DNA of 20,212 nt from a virus: positions 1 to 20,212 of the IMG/VR virus record IMGVR_UViG_3300009075_000021; one strand, given 5' to 3'. Below the pieces are notes generated by a model. That model was not told the origin of the DNA, did not search any database, and saw only the letters and a list, made by a program, of their open reading frames with translations. Of the stretch, positions 12,776 through 20,212 are shown piece by piece; the first letter of the stretch is position 1, and each line of letters begins with the position of its first letter. A program made the translations under genes and the position numbers.

Positions 12776-15700
12776 TTAACCTGATTTCAGCATCTCGCGG
12801 ATGACGTTCATGTTGTACCCGATCACGTTGAGGATGGACTGCTGCCCTTCGCCACTCTCGATTGCATTCGGGATTTCCTTCGGGTCACGCACGTTAATGA
12901 TCTGCGGCTTGAACTCGATTTTCTGGTTCGAAGCTCCACCACTGTTCGGATCACCCTTGCGCTGCTGCTGCGGTGTGCTCACTGCAACCTTCTCGCCCGG
13001 GGTTGCACGGAACGCGACCATCTGGCTATCAGCACCACCCGAGCCACCAACCTTGAACTCGCCACCCGTTTGGAACCCAGGCGTCGCACCCGCTATCTGG
13101 GCAATCTGTACCGCACTCGCAGCCGCTTGCGCAGCCGCCAGCGCGATATTGTACGGGTACGGCGCGCTGCTGTATGCCTTCATAATTGCACTCGCTGCGT
13201 CGATGCTAGCTTGCGCAAGAGCGGCAGCTTGGCCTATCTTGAAGAGCTTGCTGTTGCCCGACTTCATCAGGGACGCCATGTTACCGAAGAACGACTGGAA
13301 GTTCTTGGTCCGCTCCTCCCACTGCTGATTCGCCACCTTCGCGCGCATCTGCTCAGCGGTTGCGTCGCTAATCAAATCCTTTTGCCGCATGAGGTCGATC
13401 TGCTCGTACATATACCGGAAGCGTTCAATCTGGAGGTCGATTGCTTCCTGCGTACCCTCGAACAGTTCCGGAGTGCTCTGCATCATTTGCGCAGTGGCGT
13501 CACCCTTCGTGATTTGCCCCTCCGCCAGCAGCTTGTTGATCGCGGTCAACTGGTCGATGTACGCTTGCCGGGCGCCTACGCTGTTGGCAAGTATCTCGTC
13601 CTGGACCTGCGTGATGCGGTTGAGCTCTTGCAGCGTTGTGAGCTTGTCGCGCAGCGCTTGCGTCTCTTCCTTGGTCAGCATGATACCTTGTTTCAGCAAC
13701 TCCTTCGTCGCCTCGAGCACCTGCCCCTCGACCTCGCGCGCAGCAGCGCTCATGCCTAACAGCGCAGTCTGTTGGTCGATCTCGCGGTTCATTGCGCCGA
13801 GTGGGTTCAGGATGTCCATGTAATAACGACTGAGGAGCTCGAGGTAACGACCCTCCTGCTCAGCGGTGATGAGCCCCTTCCTGCGCGCCGCGTCCAGAGT
13901 TTCAACTGCGGCTGCCATCTCCATCATTGCCCCTTCGATCGGTGCAATCTGGTTCAGCAGGCTTTGCAGTGATTCCTTGAGGCGGCGAAGCGCTTTGTCC
14001 GCGTTCGGGTCGGGCTTTCCTGCCAACGGGGGCAGCGGAAGCGGCTTGCGGTTGAGGTCGACTTTAATGTCTTCCAGCGGCGCACGGTCACGCGCAATCT
14101 CTTGCGCACGCTTCAGCACACCGTCAACCCAACCCTCGAGGAAGCCACCCTGCTGCGTGAACCCGTCGTTGATGGAGTTAGCAATGTTCTTGCCGTAGTC
14201 CTCGAAGAACGTTTTGTCGACTTCCATGCGCTCGAATTGCACAACCTCGATGAGCGACATGCCTACCGCGTCACGCATGACGTTGACACCGTCAACCACA
14301 ACGTTGACAAGCTTCTCCACAATGCCGATGACGACGTTGTATGTGCGCTTGAACATTTCGCTGATCGCGCCCGGGATGCCTGCAAACGCTCTGACCACAC
14401 CGATGCCCAGGCCTGTCAGCAACCCTGCGATCGCGTCCATGGTGCGTGCTACGCTCCGGGCAACCCCTGCAAAGCCTTTGCCAACCCCGTCGTAGAACCC
14501 GTCGAAGTAGGACAGCCACGCCTTAATCTGTTCGGCGGTGACGGCTGTAATGGTCGTCAGCACGTTACCAATGACCGACAGGATGCCTCCGAACACGTCG
14601 TTCAGGATTCCGTACAGCCCAAGCAAGCCTGCCCGTATCTGCTCCCACACCGCAAGCGCAACGTCCTTCATTGTGGTCAGGTCGTCAACGCCAGCGTTCA
14701 GCTTGTCGCCCCATACCACAAGCACACCAATCGTGGCAATGATTGCGGTTGCTAGCGCGACGAATGGGTGCGCGTTAATCAAGACGAACAGGGCGACAAC
14801 CCGTGTGTAGACCGAGTTCAACATATTGCGCAGGAACAGCATGGCTTGCCCGAACACGGTAGTCGTACCCGCTGCCGCTGCCCCTGTGGTCGCTACCGCA
14901 GCCTGTGCCGCTGCAACGTTGGCACCCGCTGCTGCTAGCGCTGCCGACTGCTGCGTTGCCCTAGCAAGCTGTGCTGAGCTTGCAGCGCTTGCGGCAGCCT
15001 TCGCCGCAGTGAGCTCCGCTTCCGCTGTGGTCAGCAGCTTGGTCATCGCCAGTTCGGACGTGCGGATACCCGCAAGCCGCGTGGCGGACTGCATGCGACC
15101 GATGTCGCTTATCTGGGCCTTCATGCGGACGATTTCCAACTCGCGCTCGGACACAAGCTGCGCCTGCGACCATCGGATGCGGTCCGCTGCGGCGGCAGCG
15201 TTAGCAACCGCTGCCCGAGTCGTCAGGATAATCCCCGCTCCTTCTGCGTCAGCCTTCAGCGTCGCAGCGATAACCGCAGCACGGTCCGCTTCAGCAGACG
15301 CTAGCACCGCGATCGCTTTCTGGCTGTTCGCTGCTGCACTTCCAAGCATGACCACATTGCCCGAGGCGACTGCTGCGGTAAGCCCAAGGAATGCTTTCGC
15401 AGATTCGACAATGGCGTTGACCTTCATTGCCAGCAAGAAGGCTCCATACGCTACCGCAGCAACGGCCACGGTCTTGGTCAACCTGACGATGGTATCCAGC
15501 AGGTCGCTCATGTTGTCGGAAATGTACCGCGCAGCTTTTCCGATTGCGTTGCTGATACCTATTGCAGCATCCGCTTCACCAATCCATTTCGTGAATGCGT
15601 TTCGGATGATGATGAACGACTGTCCGATCGTGAAAGCTGACTTGGAGAACTTTGCATTGATCTCGTCCGTACCCGCCATGATTGCTTCAAAGAACATCTT

Positions 15701-16306
15701 TGAAGTCAACCTTTCCTGAATCATAATTTGTCGCAGACGGATAATGCTGCCACCCGCCTCGTCAATGTTGTTAGCAGCGATTTGTAAGATCGCGGGAGCA
15801 CCTTCAAGGATAGAGTTGAATTCTTCTGCCCGTACTAGGACTCCGCCAACTGCTTGGCCAAGTTGCAGCAGTGCGCCGCGTGCTTGATCCGTTGTTCTAT
15901 TGCTGAAGGCTAGTGTCTTGCCGATGTTTTCCGTGAACTTGATAAGGTCTGCTTGCGAGGCGCCCACTTCCCTGCCTGCAATCGCGAGGCGACTGTAGAG
16001 CTCGACCATGTCAACGACGCCTTGCCTCGTCTTCTGGGAAACTTTGAAAAGTTCGTCCATGACAGCAGTGGCTTCTTGCGTGCTAGCGGTGGCGACGCGC
16101 ACCATGCCGTTGACGGCTGACCATGCGTCCGCATACTTGCGCAATTCGTTGAGAGCGAGCAGCGAACCCAGGCCTAGCAGGGCGCTCTTCAGTATGTTCA
16201 CGCCTGTAGCAGAAGCTTTCGCGGTTGTACCGATGGACTCGATATTGCGCTTGACCACACGGGAACCGTCTTCACGGATTTGAATGTCAATGCGTTCAAC
16301 AGTCAT
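12776..16306 (-). CDS. Tape measure protein
   Basis: The 1176-residue protein sets tail length and is packed inside the tail tube before ejection. The N-terminal tape measure domain is clear (about 55-250, NRTTDQARGALLQLGQAVGG and EEFNSILEGAP). Hydrophobic segments occur near 275-300 (VAVAAVAYGAFLLAM) and 520-545 (FVALATAIIATIGVLVV), as expected for a protein that can enter the host membrane. Long Ala-rich helical stretches fill the rest. The C-terminus has the common GGEFKVGGSGGADSQMVAF and TPGEKV pattern (about 1078-1106). The ATG overlaps the upstream stop by four bases (ATGA), with GAGG about 11 bases before it. At roughly 1.5 angstrom per residue, the predicted tail is about 175 nm. The call is secure. 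Confidence 0.95.
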   Translation of the reverse strand: MTVERIDIQIREDGSRVVKRNIESIGTTAKASATGVNILKSALLGLGSLLALNELRKYADAWSAVNGMVRVATASTQEATAVMDELFKVSQKTRQGVVDMVELYSRLAIAGREVGASQADLIKFTENIGKTLAFSNRTTDQARGALLQLGQAVGGVLVRAEEFNSILEGAPAILQIAANNIDEAGGSIIRLRQIMIQERLTSKMFFEAIMAGTDEINAKFSKSAFTIGQSFIIIRNAFTKWIGEADAAIGISNAIGKAARYISDNMSDLLDTIVRLTKTVAVAAVAYGAFLLAMKVNAIVESAKAFLGLTAAVASGNVVMLGSAAANSQKAIAVLASAEADRAAVIAATLKADAEGAGIILTTRAAVANAAAAADRIRWSQAQLVSERELEIVRMKAQISDIGRMQSATRLAGIRTSELAMTKLLTTAEAELTAAKAAASAASSAQLARATQQSAALAAAGANVAAAQAAVATTGAAAAGTTTVFGQAMLFLRNMLNSVYTRVVALFVLINAHPFVALATAIIATIGVLVVWGDKLNAGVDDLTTMKDVALAVWEQIRAGLLGLYGILNDVFGGILSVIGNVLTTITAVTAEQIKAWLSYFDGFYDGVGKGFAGVARSVARTMDAIAGLLTGLGIGVVRAFAGIPGAISEMFKRTYNVVIGIVEKLVNVVVDGVNVMRDAVGMSLIEVVQFERMEVDKTFFEDYGKNIANSINDGFTQQGGFLEGWVDGVLKRAQEIARDRAPLEDIKVDLNRKPLPLPPLAGKPDPNADKALRRLKESLQSLLNQIAPIEGAMMEMAAAVETLDAARRKGLITAEQEGRYLELLSRYYMDILNPLGAMNREIDQQTALLGMSAAAREVEGQVLEATKELLKQGIMLTKEETQALRDKLTTLQELNRITQVQDEILANSVGARQAYIDQLTAINKLLAEGQITKGDATAQMMQSTPELFEGTQEAIDLQIERFRYMYEQIDLMRQKDLISDATAEQMRAKVANQQWEERTKNFQSFFGNMASLMKSGNSKLFKIGQAAALAQASIDAASAIMKAYSSAPYPYNIALAAAQAAASAVQIAQIAGATPGFQTGGEFKVGGSGGADSQMVAFRATPGEKVAVSTPQQQRKGDPNSGGASNQKIEFKPQIINVRDPKEIPNAIESGEGQQSILNVIGYNMNVIREMLKSG

Positions 16307-16752
16307 GGTCCGACGGTCCTCGTAACCCTAGCATTTTTGACAACGCGAACACCAACCATCACCGCCTTCTCCACGAAGCCGGAAGGGGCTTGCGCAGAGA
16401 ATCCCTCGTTGAGCTTGCCGATATAAGACAGGTTGTTCGTGATGTGGATGGAGGCGTTTACCCCTCCTTTGTACTGCGCCACAACGGCCTTGCCTTGGTC
16501 CAACGCAGCACGGGAGTTCTCACCCTCGGTGCTGCGCTTGCTGCCCGGCACGTAGGGCTCGCGCGTGCTTAGGTTGGGACCGTTGAGCTCGACCTGCCAG
16601 TTTGAACGGGCGCGACCAGTGTCAACAGGGGTTGCGAGAACGACGGTGGCATCCACAGCGAGCGCGCACTTACGCACCAGGCGGTCAGCGTTCCTTTCGA
16701 TACGCTCACCAACCTTTTTCATCCGTCTCGCAAACTCCGGGGCACTGGCCAC
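16303..16752 (-). CDS. HK97 gp10-like tail-completion/minor tail protein
   Basis: The 149-residue protein carries the ATPVDTGRARSNW motif (40-52) characteristic of HK97 gp10-like and related phage neck/tail-completion proteins. A second hallmark is NNLSYIGKLNEGFSAQAPSG (105-124) followed by FVEKAV. Such proteins normally join head to tail or complete the tail end. Start: GTG at 16752 (GTGGCCAGTGCC) with GAGGTG four bases upstream, overlapping the end of the chaperone gene T. Its location between the chaperone and tape measure genes is unusual, since relatives usually precede the tube gene. Its stop overlaps the tape measure start by four bases. Family confident, exact role uncertain. Confidence 0.75.
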   Translation of the reverse strand: MASAPEFARRMKKVGERIERNADRLVRKCALAVDATVVLATPVDTGRARSNWQVELNGPNLSTREPYVPGSKRSTEGENSRAALDQGKAVVAQYKGGVNASIHITNNLSYIGKLNEGFSAQAPSGFVEKAVMVGVRVVKNARVTRTVGP

Positions 16753-16760
16753 CGTTCACC

Positions 16761-17099
16761 TCATTTCGTTTTCGCCTCGAGCTTCTTAGTCTTGTGATCC
16801 AAGTACACTGCGTCGAGATGAGCTATAAAATAAAACAGGTCTTCGCGCTGCGCCCCTCTTAGTTCCTTCCGGTCCGCATACTCTGCAATCGTCATCCAGC
16901 TGATCGGTCCTTCCGTCATCCCCTGCGGCCTACACGTTGTCAGGTCCAGGAACGCGCTGTAATACATCTCCAAGCCGAGCCAGATATCTGGTGCGTTTGC
17001 AATGCGTGCGGGGAGGGGTTGCCTGTCCCGCATGCACGCTTGGATAATTGCCTTCTCAGTCGGCCCCTGTTCAAGGAAGTACAGAAGGACCGTTTTCAG
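16761..17099 (-). CDS. Tail assembly chaperone T extension (-1 frameshift product)
   Basis: This 112-codon frame is entered by -1 slippage at the end of G. The first codon after the slip is CTG at 17099, so the fused product would be about 259 residues (147 from G plus 112). The T part begins LKTVLLYFLEQGPTEKAI and contains PISWMTIAEYAD, EDLFYFIAHLDAVYLD and a basic tail KTKKLEAKTK. In lambda-type phages GT binds the tape measure protein and brings tube subunits to it. The only ATG in the frame (17033) lacks a ribosome site, which favours frameshifting over independent translation. The stop lies eight bases before the next GTG. Confidence 0.82.
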   Translation of the reverse strand: MKTVLLYFLEQGPTEKAIIQACMRDRQPLPARIANAPDIWLGLEMYYSAFLDLTTCRPQGMTEGPISWMTIAEYADRKELRGAQREDLFYFIAHLDAVYLDHKTKKLEAKTK

Positions 17100-17105
17100 T
17101 TTCCC
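17061..17105 (-). promoter_or_regulatory. -1 programmed ribosomal frameshift signal
   Basis: On the minus strand the heptamer GGGAAAC (17105-17099) reads G GGA AAC in the G frame and fits X XXY YYZ, like lambda's GGGAAAG. It is followed by the G stop TGA and, after a 6-base spacer (TGAAAA), by a stem-loop. CGGTCC-TT-CTGT pairs with ACAG-GGGCCG around a 10-base loop (17092-17061), leaving only a two-base bulge and one G-U pair. The shifted frame is open for 112 codons. Confidence 0.9.
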
Positions 17106-17539
17106 GCGTCGGCTTCCCGTAGCTCAACGCGGAACAGCGCAGCCTTGTTCGACTGCTCCTGCAAATCGTTGAACAGGTCGGGGAGTTGCTTAAACAGTGC
17201 AGTGGCGTTTTCCCGCGTGAACGGGAGCAGCTTGCCATCACGATCGGTTACGTTGTCCCATCCGAGGAGCACAGTGTCCACGAACGCTTGCTGCGTCATG
17301 CTCATAAGCACCGCAGTCTCGATCATGTCGTTCTGGATTGCGCGACGGTGCTTCTTCGCCAGCACCTCCAAGCGCTTCGTGTACGTCTCGTTGGCGCCAC
17401 CGGCGCGTGCGAGGCGAAACTGAATCGAAGGGTGCTCGCCTTGCTCGTTAACCGGCAAGTCCTTGTTCGGACCGTAATCCGCAATGATGCCCGATTTCTC
17501 GAGCGTGGGATCGGTTTCGAACTGTTTGAAAAGGCTCAT
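17096..17539 (-). CDS. Tail assembly chaperone G
   Basis: The 147-residue chaperone helps assemble the tail tube around the tape measure and is not part of the mature virion. It starts MSLFKQFETDPTLEKSG, and its C-terminal half has LGWDNVTDRDGKLLPFT (92-108), ENATALFKQLPDLF (110-123) and FRVELREADAGN (136-147), a pattern seen in phage tail chaperones. Start: ATG at 17539 with AAGGTGA about four bases upstream; an in-frame GTG at 17593 would sit in the hairpin and lacks a ribosome site. The gene ends at the GGGAAAC slippery site, so a fraction of ribosomes should make a G-T fusion. A strong hairpin precedes it, after the tube gene, which would keep its level below that of the tube protein. Confidence 0.85.
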   Translation of the reverse strand: MSLFKQFETDPTLEKSGIIADYGPNKDLPVNEQGEHPSIQFRLARAGGANETYTKRLEVLAKKHRRAIQNDMIETAVLMSMTQQAFVDTVLLGWDNVTDRDGKLLPFTRENATALFKQLPDLFNDLQEQSNKAALFRVELREADAGN

Positions 17540-17564
17540 GCTGTCACCTTGTGTTGATAGGGTA

Positions 17565-17592
17565 TGCGGGGTGAGGTTCAACTCACCCCGCA
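17565..17592 (-). terminator. Attenuator-like hairpin after the tail tube gene
   Basis: TGCGGGGTGAG and CTCACCCCGCA form a perfect 11-bp stem around a 6-base loop (GTTCAA on the + strand). It starts eight bases after the tube gene stop. No T-run follows, so it may be a partial terminator or an mRNA-stabilising 3' end. Either would raise tube protein relative to downstream chaperone and tape measure. Confidence 0.6.
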
Positions 17593-17600
17593 CACTACCA

Positions 17601-19118
17601 TCACGCGGCGACAGTCGGCAAGTACGGGAAGCTCTGGAACAGCAGCGTATGGCCGAAGCTCGACTCCGCTGCCATGTTCTCGAGGGGCAGCTTGATCGCC
17701 TGGTCCTGCTCGACGTTCAGTCGACCGTCACCGAGCGACAGCAACGGCACATCGAGGATGAGCCCCTTGTTACCCTTCGACAAAATGATGTCGAGGGTGA
17801 TGTCGCTGTTGTTCCGCACGGCCTGCACTGCGTCAATGCTGGCGAAGTACGCTTCGATCGCGCCGCCCACTTCGAACGTTCCCGCGCTCGTGTCGAACGC
17901 ACCCAACACACCGACCGCCTTGTTGGGCGACACGTTGTTATTGATGGTGAGCGTGACTTCGGTCGCGAACGCGAACAGCGGGGCAATGTCCGTATCGTCG
18001 CTGACGGTTGCCAGCTTAATACGGGCGAAGTCGCTGCTCGTATTGTAAGCGTCCTGAGCGACGAGTGTGGGGCGCGTGCCGCTCTTCACACCCGTGAGCC
18101 CGGTGCGCTGCTCGTTGTCGCAGGCCACGAACGACAGGTCCATCGTCACCTTGTCCGCCTGGGCGATGTTGATGGTCAGCTCGTTGGGTACTGCACCCAC
18201 GAGGTATTCCGACATCGTGCCGTTGGCGTCGAGGCCCAACGTGCGCTCCACGTTGTACGTGCGGCGGACGATGAGGTTCGGGTCGCTCTCGTTCTTCAGG
18301 ACCGAGCCGTAGAACAGGCGGATCGTCTTCGCTGCACCCGCGTCAGCAACCGGCGCCCACGTCGTCTTGTCGAACTCGATGTACGTGGCGGCGATGGTTT
18401 TGATGCGTGCGAAGCCCGGCGCATTGAGCGCGAACTGTTCACCGGCAAGGTCACCGCCGACGAACACCCACTCGCCCACGATGAGCGGCAGTGTGGTCAT
18501 GGTCACTGCCAGACTGGTCAGCCGGGCCAGCGTACCGTTCATCACGATGCTGAGATCCCCAGACGCGAACTGGCGACCCACGAGGGTGACTTTCGCTGCT
18601 GCCGGAGGGGAAGCTTCGTCCGCCAACGAGTCGCTGACACTAAGAGCGTTTGCGGTTGACGTCAGGTTGCAAGTCTTGAGACCGTTGTTCGCTGCAACGC
18701 CGAAGCCTTCCGCGAACAGCAGGTCACCGGAGACCAACCCGAGCAGACCGGACGCTGCGGTGTAGTCGTCGTTCGCTGCGGTGATGGAGGTCATGACCAC
18801 AGCAGCTGAGTTCAGCGTCTGCGTCGTGAACTTCTCGCGCATCGCTGCGAAGAAGAAACCCTGCATGAGGCGGGTCGTGTTGTTGAACGTCAAGTCCTGA
18901 TTGAACCCACCGCTCGCATCGAGGTCGGTAATGACGCCCTTCTTGCGCTGGCGCGACGGGTTGATGGGATTGCGCGCGATGGTCGCGAGCTGTCCACCGA
19001 AATCGCTGTAGCTGTTCGGCTCCAGCGGATACCAGACAGGGGAGCCCGGAAGCGTCTTGAGGGACGACTCCTCGGCGAACCGCAGTCCGGTGACATTGCT
19101 ATCAATTTTGTCAGCCAT
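17601..19118 (-). CDS. Major tail tube protein
   Basis: The 505-residue subunit builds the tail tube. The N-terminus (MADKIDSNVTGLRFAEESSL, RQRKKGVITDLDASGGFNQD) and C-terminal half (VERTLGLDANG, GAVPNELTINI, DLSFVACDNEQRTG) match the tail tube proteins of many siphoviruses. It is about twice the length of lambda gpV. The extra length lies mainly in residues about 105-275, where two similar beta-rich segments appear (GLVSGDLLFAEGFG and PLIVGEWVFVGGDLAG), suggesting an inserted, possibly surface-exposed domain. The ATG at 19118 has GAGGTGA six bases upstream, the strongest ribosome site in the operon, consistent with the highest expression. The position between the terminator gene and the chaperone genes is canonical. 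Confidence 0.9.
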   Translation of the reverse strand: MADKIDSNVTGLRFAEESSLKTLPGSPVWYPLEPNSYSDFGGQLATIARNPINPSRQRKKGVITDLDASGGFNQDLTFNNTTRLMQGFFFAAMREKFTTQTLNSAAVVMTSITAANDDYTAASGLLGLVSGDLLFAEGFGVAANNGLKTCNLTSTANALSVSDSLADEASPPAAAKVTLVGRQFASGDLSIVMNGTLARLTSLAVTMTTLPLIVGEWVFVGGDLAGEQFALNAPGFARIKTIAATYIEFDKTTWAPVADAGAAKTIRLFYGSVLKNESDPNLIVRRTYNVERTLGLDANGTMSEYLVGAVPNELTINIAQADKVTMDLSFVACDNEQRTGLTGVKSGTRPTLVAQDAYNTSSDFARIKLATVSDDTDIAPLFAFATEVTLTINNNVSPNKAVGVLGAFDTSAGTFEVGGAIEAYFASIDAVQAVRNNSDITLDIILSKGNKGLILDVPLLSLGDGRLNVEQDQAIKLPLENMAAESSFGHTLLFQSFPYLPTVAA

Positions 19119-19121
19119 AAA

Positions 19122-19523
19122 TCACCTCACATCTGTGTATTCGAAATCCGCTTTGACGTCGAACCGTTCGAAGGCGCCATCGGTGCCCATCTCGTCCATA
19201 CGGATGTTCCGATACCAGATGCTACCCCGTGCAGCTTGGTAAGCATTCACCAAACACTGCGCGGCATCGTATCCGGCCTTGTTCCCGTCACCAACAGGAG
19301 AAAAGACCTGTATCCACAAAATTCCTTGGCGCTCGTACTTAACGGTCCCGAGCCCACCTGTAAGCGACCCCTGCCGCCCTACAGCGTGCAACACCTTAAC
19401 CCGAGCCCACACTACCGAGTCGGTAGGCGGCTCGCCGGGGACGTCTGCATAAAGCGCTACGCGAGGATCCCATGCAGCCTTGAAGGCTGCGAGCATCGCG
19501 TCGCGTGCTTCATCAAACGTCAC
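19122..19523 (-). CDS. Tail terminator protein (DUF4128-like)
   Basis: The 133-residue protein is predicted to cap the head-proximal end of the finished tail tube. It contains MTFDEARDAMLAAFKAAW at the start, VVWARVKVLHAVGRQ in the middle and ends in ADFEYTDVR, a pattern I associate with siphoviral tail terminator proteins (gpU-like role, DUF4128 family). Start: GTG at 19523 overlapping the previous stop (GTGA), with GGGAG upstream. It lies directly before the tube gene with a three-base gap, the usual place for a terminator gene. Confidence 0.78.
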   Translation of the reverse strand: MTFDEARDAMLAAFKAAWDPRVALYADVPGEPPTDSVVWARVKVLHAVGRQGSLTGGLGTVKYERQGILWIQVFSPVGDGNKAGYDAAQCLVNAYQAARGSIWYRNIRMDEMGTDGAFERFDVKADFEYTDVR

Positions 19524-19900
19524 CTGCTCACTCCCATCACGTACAGCAAGCTCGTCGGACCAGGCTTCAACTCCCTCGTCCAGTTAATCTTCCAAGCTGT
19601 ACCGCTGTCGAGCACACGCTGGAAGGTTGTGAGGTCTGCTGTTCCCACGAAGGTCATTAGCACCTGTTCACACCGTCTCAGCAACTCGTCGTCAGCAAGG
19701 TACTTGCCAAGATCATCCACGCCCGAATGGGGCAGGAAGACCGCACGTTGTTCAACCGTTTCCGCAACCGAGGGAGAGCCTGCACCCTTCCACGGTTTGT
19801 CGACATCCGCTACGGCAGACTCAAGCCGTTCAAAGCTCGTCAGTCGACCGTTCTTTTCAATCAGCCTTTGCGCGAGCGCTGCTGCGCTTGCGTAATCCAT
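19520..19900 (-). CDS. Neck / head-closure-type connector protein
   Basis: The 126-residue soluble protein has an MDYASAAALAQRLIEKNGR start and DKPWKGAGSP (34-43), a pattern seen in phage neck proteins that sit between the connector and the tail terminator. The middle has AVFLPHSGVDDLG and the C-terminal half TADLTTFQRVLDSGTAWKI. The ATG overlaps the previous stop by one base (TAATG) and the gene ends in a GTGA overlap with the terminator gene. Gene order supports a head-tail joining role; sequence evidence alone is moderate. Confidence 0.68.
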   Translation of the reverse strand: MDYASAAALAQRLIEKNGRLTSFERLESAVADVDKPWKGAGSPSVAETVEQRAVFLPHSGVDDLGKYLADDELLRRCEQVLMTFVGTADLTTFQRVLDSGTAWKINWTRELKPGPTSLLYVMGVSR

Positions 19901-20212
19901 TACCGGATCACCCTGCGCGTGTTATCAACAAGCCCCCGCAAAAGCATGTCGGCAGCAGGGTAAGGCCGAAGCACTGCGTTGGCAACACCTTCAGCGTATC
20001 TCGTTTGCTCCTCGAGCGGTCCGAGCTTTTCGCGCTTCTCGATTACCTGTCCGCCCGTGTCCGAGACAACGGGGTCCGGGGCAAGCGTTTGCGTCAAAGC
20101 ACGCAGCGCATACTCCGCGACCGCCTGTTTCATCTTGACAGGCATCTCGGGAGCTTCGAGGTAGTCGTACGTCCGCGGGAAGGCGAGCGCTTGGTCTTCG
20201 CTGTAGAGCTCA
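19900..20212 (-). CDS. Head-tail connector (DnaT-like annotated family), 5'-partial
   Basis: The frame is open to the right window edge, so the start is outside. The visible 103 residues include SEDQALAFPRTYDYLE and then EMPVKMKQAVAEYALRALTQ. This WPR/FPR-IP-xVK-A-xEyA pattern is familiar in phage proteins often labelled DnaT-like ssDNA-binding but found in the head-tail connector position. An internal ATG at 20145 (MPVKMK) is unlikely to be the start because the residues before it match the same family. Downstream it overlaps the neck gene by one base. Its role is inferred as a connector (HK97 gp6-like) from position. Confidence 0.7.
   Translation of the reverse strand, partial: ELYSEDQALAFPRTYDYLEAPEMPVKMKQAVAEYALRALTQTLAPDPVVSDTGGQVIEKREKLGPLEEQTRYAEGVANAVLRPYPAADMLLRGLVDNTRRVIR

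Noticed and set aside
11903-12784. + strand open frame of 293 codons opposite the minor structural gene
   Set aside because: Its boundaries almost mirror the real minus-strand gene and its composition is Arg/Val-rich. It is a codon-bias shadow.
14826-15719. + strand open frame of 297 codons opposite the tape measure gene
   Set aside because: The Ala/Ser-rich translation mirrors the Ala-rich tape measure on the other strand. No ribosome site or family resemblance was found.
16761-17033. Independent gene starting at the ATG at 17033
   Set aside because: No ribosome site precedes it and the frame is open back to the GGGAAAC slippery site. It is better explained as the frameshifted T part.
17484-18659. 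Long + strand open frame (391 codons) opposite the tail tube gene
   Set aside because: It is antisense to a clear structural gene, has low-complexity Arg/Val/His-rich composition and no ribosome site. In high-GC3 genes the antisense strand is often open by chance.

Overview
This window looks like part of a double-stranded DNA phage with a long, flexible, non-contractile tail (a siphovirus), probably infecting a Gram-negative host. The evidence is a lambda-type tail module (connector, terminator, tube, G/GT chaperones with a frameshift site, tape measure, M/L/J-like tip proteins). It is read from gap-free genes joined by 1-4 nt start/stop overlaps. GC content is high and third codon positions are strongly GC. 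The combination of a 7-deazaguanine DNA-modification gene set, a family B polymerase and this tail type recalls CAjan/Seurat/9g-like and BcepNazgul-like phages. That placement is inference from gene content; no database search was run.

Left part (1-4614, + strand): a tightly coupled nucleotide-modification and replication operon. It holds GTP cyclohydrolase I (folE, open at the left window edge), a DpdA-like DNA transglycosylase, a probable beta-clamp-like processivity factor and a family B DNA polymerase with a 3'-5' exonuclease. FolE would supply the first step towards a 7-deazaguanine base and DpdA would insert that base into the phage DNA. The intermediate enzymes (QueD, QueE, QueC or relatives) would have to lie left of the window or come from the host.

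Middle (4615-5488, + strand): a 98-nt leader with a perfect inverted repeat, a small soluble protein of unknown function, a strong terminator-like hairpin, and a small secreted protein of unknown function. The 3' end of the last gene overlaps the end of the opposing tail operon by 62 nt.

Right part (20212 down to 5427, - strand): the tail operon, in transcription order. It starts with a head-tail connector (cut by the right edge), then a neck protein, the tail terminator, and the major tail tube protein followed by an attenuator-like hairpin. Next come chaperone G and its -1 frameshift extension T, a tail-completion-like protein, the 1176-residue tape measure, two related minor structural proteins, a distal-tail/M-like protein, an L-like protein with four cysteines suited to an iron-sulphur cluster, and a 1005-residue J-like tip protein ending in a lectin-like (LamG) domain.

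The clearest regulatory element is a textbook -1 programmed frameshift signal (GGGAAAC, 6-nt spacer, stable stem-loop) at the end of G. The most interesting biology is the FolE/DpdA pair for DNA base modification, which plausibly shields the phage genome from host restriction. No tRNA, rRNA, CRISPR array, integrase or insertion sequence was seen.
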